This document shows, one piece after another, positions 57,325 to 64,000 of a stretch of 64,000 bases of DNA. The position numbers and the translations under genes were made by a program. A model generated the notes under the pieces. It had not been told where the DNA came from. It saw only the letters and a program-made list of their open reading frames with translations, and did no database searches. The DNA lies in NCBI GenBank assembly GCA_940746715.1, contig CALNWN010000011.1, forward strand, positions 62,001 through 126,000, read 5' to 3'. The stretch comes from an uncultured Paraburkholderia sp. (GTDB lineage: Bacteria > Pseudomonadota > Gammaproteobacteria > Burkholderiales > Burkholderiaceae). The number at the start of each line of letters is the position of its first letter. Position 1 is the first letter of the stretch.

Positions 57325-58270
57325 TTGCTGCTCCTTGCCGCGCCTCGTGCGCCTCTCTTGCCGCTTGTGCCTCTTTCGCCTTGGCTCGCTGATAAGCCGC
57401 GTACAGTGCCGCAAACACCGCGCCCGGCTTGCCCTCGCCGACCGGCTGGCCGTCGAGTTGCGTGACGGGCAGCACTTCCTTGGTGGCGGAACTGATCACG
57501 ATCTCGTCGGCGGCGCGCACTTCGGCCTCGGCAATCTCGCGCGCCTCGAAGCGGACGCCGCATTCGGCCGCAAGCTCCTCGATCAGCCCGTAGCGAATCC
57601 CTTCCAGAATCTTGTGGCTGCGCGGCGGCGCGGCCAGCACGCCGTTCTTCACGACCCAAACATTCGACGACGACCCTTCGGTCAGCATGCCGTCGCGGAA
57701 CTGGATGGTCTCCAAAGCGTCGTTCTCCGCCGCGTACTGCGCCATCAGCACATTGCCGAGCAACGAGACCGACTTGATGTCGCAATGAAGCCAGCGGCGA
57801 TCCGCGGCGCTCACGCAACGCACGCCCTCGGCGCGCTGAGCGGCGTTCGGCAGATTGAGCGGCGTGACCATGACGAACACCGTCGGCTGGATGCCGGCAG
57901 GAAACGCGTGACCGCGCTTCGCCACGCCGCGCGTGATCTGGATATAAGCGATCGCGTCCTGTTCGGCGGCGAGGCCGCCCGCGGCTTCGTTGGCCGCCGT
58001 CACGCGCTCTATTAGCGCGCGCCAGCCGGCGTTGTCGAACGGATTGGCAATGCCGATCTTCCCGAGCGAACGCGCGAGACGCGCCAAGTGCTGCTCGAAG
58101 CGGAAAGCCGTGCGGCCGCCCGCGTGCGCGTACAGCGGCGCGACTTCGTAAATGCCGTCGCCGAAAATAAAGCCGCGGTCGAGAACCGGCACGCGCGCCT
58201 CGGACAAAGGCACCACCTCGCCGTTGAGATAGACGATAGGTTCCAGCGGAACATCGGGAAGAGCGGTCAT
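57296..58270 (-). CDS. dat: D-amino-acid aminotransferase (class IV)
   Basis: PLP enzyme of fold type IV that makes D-glutamate/D-alanine interconversions. Start LEPIVYLNGEVVPLSEARVP, FGDGIYEVAPLYAHAGGRTA, PLP Lys in HCDIKSVSLLGNVLMAQYAA and EGSSSNVWVVKNGVL. 324 aa including an Ala/Glu-rich C-terminal tail that runs over ybeD. Between dacC and ybeD. Confidence 0.92.
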   Translation of the reverse strand: MTALPDVPLEPIVYLNGEVVPLSEARVPVLDRGFIFGDGIYEVAPLYAHAGGRTAFRFEQHLARLARSLGKIGIANPFDNAGWRALIERVTAANEAAGGLAAEQDAIAYIQITRGVAKRGHAFPAGIQPTVFVMVTPLNLPNAAQRAEGVRCVSAADRRWLHCDIKSVSLLGNVLMAQYAAENDALETIQFRDGMLTEGSSSNVWVVKNGVLAAPPRSHKILEGIRYGLIEELAAECGVRFEAREIAEAEVRAADEIVISSATKEVLPVTQLDGQPVGEGKPGAVFAALYAAYQRAKAKEAQAAREAHEARQGAANESGERITH

Positions 58271-58281
58271 CGCGATCGTGC

Positions 58282-59511
58282 TTACTTCTTCTTGTTGAAC
58301 ATGAGCATCAGCGAATCCCACACGCGGCCGACCACGCCGGCTTGCGGCACGGCCTGCAATGCGACCACCGGGAATTGCGCGAGCACCTTGCCGTCGGCGA
58401 CGAGCTTCGCGGTGCGGACCTGCTGACCTTTCGCGATCGGCGCGATGAGCGGATCGATCTGGTCGATCTGCGGCTTGACCTTGTCGGCCATGCCCTTCGG
58501 CACCGTGATGTACTGATCGCTCTTCACGCCGATCTGCACGCTGTCCTGCGCACCCTTGTAGACGCGCGGCGTGCCGACCACCCGGTTCGCCTTGTAGAGA
58601 CGCACGGTGTCGTAGGCGGAGTAGCCGTAGTTCAGCATCTTCAGGCTGTCCTGCACGCGGTCGTGCTCCTTCGTCTCGCCCATCATCACGGAGACGAGAC
58701 GGCGCGACGCGTCCGGCGTGCCCGGCAGCGAACGCTTCGCGCTCGCGATCAGGCAGTAGCCGGCGGCTTGCGTGTGACCGGTCTTCAGACCGTCGACGGT
58801 CGGGTCGATCCACAGCAGACGGTTGCGGTTCGGCTGCTTGATCTTGTTGTACGTGAATTCCTTGACCGAGAAGATGTTGTAGTAGTCAGGGAAGTCGCGA
58901 ATCAGACGCGCCGACAGCACGGCAAGGTCGCCCGCGGTCGTGTAGTGCTGCGGATCGGGCATGCCGTTGACGTCGGCGAAATGCGTGTGCGTCATGCCGA
59001 GGCGCTGCGCCTCCGTGTTCATCATGTTGACGAACTGCGCCTCGCTGCCGCCCACCAGTTCGGCGAGCGCGATGACGGCGTCGTTGCCCGACTGGACGAT
59101 CATGCCGTACACCAGATCGTGCACGGTAACGGGCTTGTTCGCCTCGATAAACATGCGCGATTCGTCCGTGCGCACGCGGCGTACCGCTTCGCTCGGCGTC
59201 ACCGTCTGGTCCATCGTGATCCTTTTCGTCTGCAGTGCTTCGAAGACGAGATACGCGGTCATCAGCTTGGTGAGCGATGCCGGTTCCACACGCTCGTCCG
59301 GATTGCCCGACGCGAGCACCTGATTGCTGGTTGCGTCGACGAGCACCCACGAGCGCGCGTTCACCGCGGGCGGCGGCACTTGCGCGAACGCGGTGCTGGC
59401 CGCAAGCGTGGCGGGCAACACGACGCCGAGCGTGATGGCGCGGCTTAGCGTGGAGGGAACGAAGGATGCAGCAGAGGGGAAAGACAAGCGGCCGGAGGTG
59501 GAAAAACGCAT
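58282..59511 (-). CDS. dacC: D-alanyl-D-alanine carboxypeptidase (low-mass PBP)
   Basis: Periplasmic DD-carboxypeptidase trimming peptidoglycan pentapeptides. Long signal region, then the three active-site motifs: PASLTKLMTAYLVFEA, MIVQSGNDAVIALAE and DGLKTGHTQAAGYCL. The C-terminal PBP5 domain ends in an amphipathic basic tail (VWDSLMLMFNKKK) for membrane binding. 409 aa, intact; 11 bp before dat. Confidence 0.95.
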   Translation of the reverse strand: MRFSTSGRLSFPSAASFVPSTLSRAITLGVVLPATLAASTAFAQVPPPAVNARSWVLVDATSNQVLASGNPDERVEPASLTKLMTAYLVFEALQTKRITMDQTVTPSEAVRRVRTDESRMFIEANKPVTVHDLVYGMIVQSGNDAVIALAELVGGSEAQFVNMMNTEAQRLGMTHTHFADVNGMPDPQHYTTAGDLAVLSARLIRDFPDYYNIFSVKEFTYNKIKQPNRNRLLWIDPTVDGLKTGHTQAAGYCLIASAKRSLPGTPDASRRLVSVMMGETKEHDRVQDSLKMLNYGYSAYDTVRLYKANRVVGTPRVYKGAQDSVQIGVKSDQYITVPKGMADKVKPQIDQIDPLIAPIAKGQQVRTAKLVADGKVLAQFPVVALQAVPQAGVVGRVWDSLMLMFNKKK

Positions 59512-59839
59512 AGGGTCGGTTCGTGCAGAAAAGTACAGCGCGCGAGCGCAGAGTTGGGAGAGCCGGTCGGCGAGCGTCTGGCCGCAACATCAAGCGTAGC
59601 GGCTCGGGCGCCCATTGGACTTCCGACCACGCGATCGGTTCGCGCAGCACAGCTGCAGCCGGCACCGCTGCGCGCGTGAAAAGAAGCTACGCGTCGCGCG
59701 AACTGCCGCACAGGCCGTGCTGCGCCCAAAAAAGAGCATTCATTATACGCGCGCTACACTCGCAACTTCGCGCAACGGCGGGCGATAAATTGTGAGTTTT
59801 TGCCTACCTGTACCCCTGAAACGCGCGACAGCCGATCCG
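59512..59839. other. Intergenic region upstream of dacC
   Basis: About 330 bp between the starts/ends of dacC and the hydrolase gene. More AT-rich near 59740-59810. No gene, hairpin terminator or repeat recognised. Confidence 0.5.
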
Positions 59840-60486
59840 TCAACGCCACGCGTCGACGATGATCCGCTTCAGGATGTGCAGCTTGCGATGCAGGAAATGC
59901 TCGGCGCCCGGAATCACGACAACCGGCAATTCCTGCGGCCGCGCCCAGTCGTAAACGGATTGAATGGGAACCGTGTCGTCGGTCTCGCCGTGAATGACGA
60001 GCGTGTTTTCCGGCACCGGCGCGACTTCCCAGCGGCTCGCGGCCGTGCCGACGAACACCATGCGCTCGATCTGCAGCCCTTCGTCGCGCAACTTCGCAGC
60101 CACGTGCGACAACACGAACGTGCCAAACGAAAAGCCCGCCAGCACGAGCGGCAGATCGCCGTGTCCGGGCTGCGCACGCATGTGATCGAGCACCGCGCGC
60201 AGATCGTCGCGCTCGCCGATGCCCGCGTCGTGCTCGCCTTGCGTTTGCCCGACGCCGCGAAAATTCGCGCGATACGTCACGTAGTTCAACCCCACGAGCG
60301 TGCGCGCGAGGGTTTGCGCGACCTTGTTGTCCATGGTCCCGCCGAAGAGCGGATGCGCGACGAGCGCCATGCCGCGCGGCGCGGCGCCGTTTTCGCGCGC
60401 TTCGTCGGGCAGGTCCAGCGCGACCTCGATCTTGCCGACCGGGCCGTCGATCAGATACTTCTTCGTGTGTACGTTCGTACGTTCAT
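59840..60486 (-). pseudogene. Alpha/beta hydrolase, broken by an 8-bp duplication near its start
   Basis: Hydrolase fold with oxyanion HPLFGGTMDNKVAQTLA, nucleophile elbow LVLAGFSFGTFVLSHVA, acid HGETDDTVP and His in PGAEHFLHRK. The start reads MNVRTYTRR and then stops; the expected KKYLIDGPVGKIEVALDLPD lies in another frame. The cause is visible: TACGTTCG at 60470-60477 is repeated at 60478-60485 (last base differs). Removing one copy gives MNVHTKKYLIDG in frame. Downstream starts such as MALVAHPLFGG would miss the first strands. Confidence 0.85.
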
Positions 60487-60494
60487 GGTGCCGT

Positions 60495-60818
60495 TTATTG
60501 ATCGATCTTCAGACGCTCGACGATTTTGCCGTTCGCGAGATGCGAGTCAACGATTTCGTCGATGTCGCTTTCATCCACGTACGTGTACCAGACGCCTTCC
60601 GGATACACCACGAGCGCCGGACCCAGCTCGCAGCGGTCGAGACATCCGGCCTTGTTGATGCGCACCTGGCTCGGGCCGGCGAGGCCGAGTTTCTTCACGC
60701 GTTTTTTCGCGTGTTCCTGCATGGCCTGCGCGTTGCAGTTCGCGCAGCTCGGACGCTCCGCACCCGGCTCGCGCTGGTTCAGGCAAAAGAAGACGTGATA
60801 TTTGTAGAACGAGTCCAT
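60495..60818 (-). CDS. Thioredoxin-like (2Fe-2S) ferredoxin
   Basis: 107-residue protein with the thioredoxin-like ferredoxin pattern: first Cys in YHVFFCLNQREPGAERPSCA, later pair in INKAGCLDRCELGPALVVYP. Full length, intact. Directly upstream of the hydrolase gene (8-bp gap), a pairing common in Burkholderiaceae; redox partner unknown. Confidence 0.9.
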   Translation of the reverse strand: MDSFYKYHVFFCLNQREPGAERPSCANCNAQAMQEHAKKRVKKLGLAGPSQVRINKAGCLDRCELGPALVVYPEGVWYTYVDESDIDEIVDSHLANGKIVERLKIDQ

Positions 60819-61130
60819 GATGTACGGGAGGGAAAGCTATCAGAAGGGCAATAGTGCAGCAGAACGCGATTGAGCGCAGCGACGCGATATTTTCGTGGAT
60901 GCAGGCGCGGCCCGTTGGCTGAGTGGCTGCGCACGGCGCGAGCGCGCGGCTCGTAGCCGGCGATCGCGGCCGCGAACACGGCCCGCGCGAAGGCTGGCGC
61001 CAAGACCCGCAATAAGGCCCGCCGCGCTGAGGCCCACACTAAGCCCCGCACTACGGCCCGCAGCCGACGATTATAGCCAGCCAAGCCGCTTCCCACGCCG
61101 AGCCGCGCCCGGTCCACTTGTGCCGCGCCC
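60819..61130. other. Intergenic region between ferredoxin gene and vanZ
   Basis: About 310 bp of very GC-rich sequence with repeated GCCCGC-type words in 61000-61090. No gene or terminator recognised. Confidence 0.5.
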
Positions 61131-62288
61131 TCAGGCGCGCCGCGTGCGCCGCCCAAGCCACACCCGCTCGACGACAAACGCGAGCCATACCAGCGCCGCA
61201 TACGGCCAGACCCACGCGAGCCAGCGCGCAAGACCGTTGAAGTGCAGATACCGCCCTTGCCGCCAGTCGGCCAGCACCACATCGAAGTAGGGATTCACCG
61301 GCAGCAGATTGACCAGCACCAGCGTGACCACGAGCGCGCCGGCCGCCAGCGACGCCCGGGCGCTGCGCGGCAAACGCAGCGCGAGCAGCCCGAGCAACGC
61401 GCCGCCGCCGAGGCCCGCAAGCCCGCCCGGCGTCGCCCAGTCGAAAGCCAGGCCCGATTGCGATTGCAGGAAGGTCGCGCCCGCCTTCACGCCCAAAGCG
61501 ACGACGATAAAGAGCAGCATCAGCCGCACGCGCGGCGCATGACGGCGCACGGACAACGACGCGAGCGCCAGCGCGGCAAACAGATTGAGCGTCGTGATAA
61601 GCGCTTCCCACGCGTCCTCCGGTAGCCAGGCGGCCACCCAAGGCCGGCCACGCGCCGACGTGCCAGCCGGCCGGCGTCTAGGCGAAGAGCGCGTCCTGCG
61701 TCGTGGAATCAAAACGCGTCCACAACACGCGCGGCCAGTTGCCGAGGCCGAAGAGGCGCGGCGCCGGATACATCGTCGCGAACGGCCAGGCCGCCACGAG
61801 GCACGCCAGCGCCGCGCTGTCGCGCTCGAACCACATGAGCCGCAGGCGCCGCAGCAAGCAGCGGTCGAGCAGCGCGCCGGTCGCGGGCGACATGATCGCG
61901 GCGCCCAGCAGCGCGCCGAGCGCATTGGCCGCGAGATCGAGATTGGAGGCGACGCGCGTCGGCAGATAGGTTTGCACGGCTTCCATCAGGCCCGACAGCA
62001 GTACGCCCAGCACGAACGCGAACCCGACCGCCAGCGGCCCGCGCCAGCGCGGGTAAAGCGCGAGCACCATGAGCGCGCCGAAGGGCATGTAGCCGAGCAC
62101 GTTGGTGACGACGTCGAAGGCTGTCAGATACTGCGGCATCGGGTCCGCGGGTAGGCCAGCGGCCCGATGCCGAGCGACCGCCAGCCCGAAAACGGATACC
62201 ACGAACCGTAGACGATCAGCGAGGTATAGAGCACCAGCGCCTGCCGCGAGAGCACCGAAGGGCGGCGCAGCCACGATCGTTCACTCAT
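61131..62288 (-). pseudogene. VanZ-family membrane protein, broken
   Basis: Multi-helix protein in pieces: MSERSWLRRPSVLSRQALVL and YGSWYPFSGWRSLGIG; after a frame change near 62140, TAFDVVTNVLGYMPFGALMV and VQTYLPTRVASNLDLAANAL, the VanZ core. A TAG at 61678-61680 follows DALFA, where Trp is expected. After another frame change near 61650 the C-terminal half continues (LITTLNLFAALALASLSVRR to VWLGRRTRRA). Family members affect lipophilic-compound sensitivity; role here unknown. Confidence 0.83.
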
Positions 62289-62319
62289 GCAGCGCTCCGT
62301 TGTGTGCGCTGCGCGTGCC

Positions 62320-62958
62320 TCATTGCGCGGCGACCAGCGCCTGCACACCGAGCCAGGCGCCGATTTGCGCGACGAGGTCGTCGCTGGCGGCGGCGAGCGC
62401 CTGCGCGCCGCCGGCGGCGTCGGCGGAACGGGACGGCGCGCGCGAGATGAAAGTGCGCTGGCCGATCACCTTGCCGCTCTGCGTGAGCGTGACGCGCGCG
62501 GTGACGGCCGCATGGCTTTGCGACTGGCTGTCGAAAACCTGCTCGAACTCGCTCAGTTCGATCTTCAGCACCGGCGCGGCGACGCCGTCGGCGCCCGTCA
62601 GCACCGTGCCGCGCGAACTGAGCGCGCCGCGCAGACGCTGCGTGAGCAACGCGGACGGCGGCATCGTCCAATGGCTGTTGGCGTACGCGGCGACCTGCTG
62701 CGAATCCGCGTAGCCGAGCCGATACACGAGCTTGTCCGACTGCAGCACTTCGGGCGCGCTCACGTCGAGCACCTTCACGGCCGGCTGCGTTCCCGACGAC
62801 GCCGGCTTCGGCGGGCCGAAATCGTAGCGGATGTCCGACAGCGCGGCCGGCGTGCTCGTGCAGCCGGCGGCCAGCAGACCCACGGCGACGAGCGCCGCGC
62901 ACGCCGCGCCCGCACGCGTGACGCGCGAGGACAACAACCGGTGAATGGAGCGTGACAT
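62320..62958 (-). CDS. ABC-type transport auxiliary lipoprotein (PqiC/MlaB-like lipoprotein of Mce system)
   Basis: Lipoprotein with signal and lipobox (ALVAVGLLAAGCTSTP) and a DUF330/PqiC-like body: VKVLDVSAPEVLQSDKLVYR, YANSHWTMPPSALLTQRLRG, LKIELSEFEQVFDSQSQSHA. 212 aa, intact. Lies 30 bp after the MlaD-type gene, so it is the outer-membrane-side partner of this Mce lipid transport system. Confidence 0.86.
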   Translation of the reverse strand: MSRSIHRLLSSRVTRAGAACAALVAVGLLAAGCTSTPAALSDIRYDFGPPKPASSGTQPAVKVLDVSAPEVLQSDKLVYRLGYADSQQVAAYANSHWTMPPSALLTQRLRGALSSRGTVLTGADGVAAPVLKIELSEFEQVFDSQSQSHAAVTARVTLTQSGKVIGQRTFISRAPSRSADAAGGAQALAAASDDLVAQIGAWLGVQALVAAQ

Positions 62959-62988
62959 GACTATCTTCCTTTCTTCAAACCTTCAGAT

Positions 62989-63938
62989 TCATTGCGCGGC
63001 GCGCGCGGCGGGCCACGTAAAACCGGCCTCGCCCGGCCCCGGCGCCGCGGCCGGCGCACCGAACAGCACGCTGCGCGGACTGGTGCTGAACGTGTCGGCG
63101 GCACGGTCCACCGAGCGCGCGGCCGAGCGTACGTCTTCCGCGAGCGAATTCACGCGCGGCAGCGTGTCGTAACCGACTCGCGCCGACAACTCCTGCAACG
63201 AGCCGTTCATCATCGCGGTGAGCGCGTCGCCCGCCTGCTGCGCGGCCGTGCCGACCTTGTTCAGATTGCTCTCGAACGGACCGTCGGGGCGGTTCAGGCT
63301 CGTGATCAACTGGTTGGTCGAGGCGAGCGTGGCGTCCAGCTTGTCGATGGTCGCGGGCAGCTTGCCGGCCGCGGGCGCCATCTGCTGCGTGAGCGTGGCG
63401 ACGCCGTCCGCGGCTTTCTGGATGCTGGCCGCGGTGCCGTGCAGGGCGACAACAGATTGTCGACGTCGTCCGTGACCTTTTCGAGTTTCCTCAGCAGCAC
63501 GTCGCCGCGCTGCTGCAACTGGTCGAGCAGGCCAGGCCGCATCGGCAACTGCGCCATCTGTTTCGGCGACGAAGCGCGCGGCGACGGATCGCGCCCCGTA
63601 TCGTCGAGCTGGATGAACGCGATGCCCGTCACGCCCTGAAAACCAAGACTGCCGAACGTGGAATGCGTGATCGGCGCGTGGGTGTCGACAAGAATGCGGA
63701 TCACGATCTGCCCCGGATGATCGCGGTCGAACTTGATGGACTGCACCTTGCCGACGTCGAGCCCGCGATAGCGCACGGCGGCGTCGGTAAACAAGCCGGT
63801 CACATTGGTACGCGCAATCAGATCGTACGGCACACGCACGGCGCGGTCGACATTGAACAAAAATGCCGCCGTGGCGATCGCGGCGAGCAGGACGACCGTG
63901 AAGAGTCCTGCCCAGAACGCATGTGATTTGTTTTCCAT
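62989..63938 (-). pseudogene. MlaD/Mce family protein, frameshifted
   Basis: Membrane-anchored Mce subunit of a lipid ABC transporter. Helix FWAGLFTVVLLAAIATAAFL, Mce domain with GLFTDAAVRYRGLDVGKVQS and GFQGVTGIAFIQLDD. After KVTDDVDNLLS the frame changes near 63440; the C-terminal helical part (LPATIDKLDATLASTNQLIT to FTWPAARAAQ) continues in another frame. The helical tail normally forms the periplasmic tunnel. Partner ATPase and permease are expected beyond the right edge. Confidence 0.87.
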
Positions 63939-63954
63939 TACCGGGTTCCCTGAT

Positions 63955-64000
63955 TCACAGCGGCAATTCCGACGACGCCGGCTCGAGCGCCGCGCGCGGC
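63955..64000 (-). CDS. 3' end of upstream gene, probably ABC ATPase of the Mce system (partial)
   Basis: Only the last 14 codons and TGA are in the window, reading PRAALEPASSELPL. Position directly before the MlaD-type gene suggests the ATP-binding subunit. Too short to confirm by sequence. Confidence 0.35.
   Translation of the reverse strand, partial: PRAALEPASSELPL

Noticed and set aside
60779..61282. Open frame spanning the gap upstream of the ferredoxin gene
   Set aside because: Overlaps the ferredoxin start and vanZ end in other frames, Arg/Ala-rich, no ribosome site or motif.

Overview
The window is a 64 kb piece of a GC-rich Burkholderiaceae chromosome, probably Paraburkholderia, Caballeronia or Burkholderia chromosome 1. 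The evidence is the gene neighbourhoods (ftsY/rpoH; a complete aa3 oxidase assembly cluster; amtB-glnK next to gshA-gshB-EIIA-ptsH-ptsI; lipA-lipB-ybeD-dat-dacC) and beta-proteobacterial protein types such as the GshA form and a cytochrome oxidase subunit II with an OmpA tail. I saw no tRNA, rRNA, CRISPR array, prophage or insertion sequence.

Layout. 1-8 kb: ftsY (5' end outside the window), broken maiA beside a fumarylacetoacetate-hydrolase-family gene, ybiB, broken pagL, rpoH behind a perfect CIRCE element, then an in-frame chimera of metQ with nagE. 8-18.8 kb: minus-strand aa3 oxidase cluster (ctaC, ctaD, small assembly genes, ctaG, ctaE, surf1, ctaA, ctaB, sco). 19-25 kb: methyltransferase, comF (broken), trmL, macrodomain gene, gpsA, secB, grxC, rhodanese gene and gpmA. 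25.8-34 kb: ctpA, moeB, ptsI, ptsH, an EIIA gene, gshB and gshA. 34-39.9 kb: amtB-glnK with sigma-54/NtrC signals, ubiK, truncated comM, a lipoprotein gene and tlpA. 40-44.9 kb: dctD, dctB and dctA, all broken. 45-51 kb: an ABC importer with a glycerophosphodiesterase and a divergent DeoR-type regulator. 51-64 kb: phosphate-transporter-like gene, HAD phosphatase, lipA-lipB, LysR gene, ybeD-dat-dacC, hydrolase-ferredoxin, vanZ, and an Mce/MlaD operon cut by the right edge.

The most notable feature is the number and distribution of broken genes. About twenty genes carry frameshifts, premature stops, in-frame deletions or truncations. They lie mainly in transport, signalling, competence and envelope-remodelling genes (maiA, pagL, metQ/nagE, comF, comM, dctA/B/D, ABC ATPase and permease, deoR, lysR, HAD, vanZ, mlaD). 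Genes expected to be essential or central (ftsY, rpoH, oxidase structural genes, gpsA, secB, gpmA, lipA/B, gshA/B, dat, dacC) read intact. Seven lesions look like single substitutions to a stop codon, one is an 8-bp duplication, and several are larger deletions. This looks more like ongoing genome reduction, as in host-restricted Burkholderia symbionts, than like random sequencing error. A low-quality assembly remains the main alternative, especially for the one-base indels and the compensated double frameshift in amtB.
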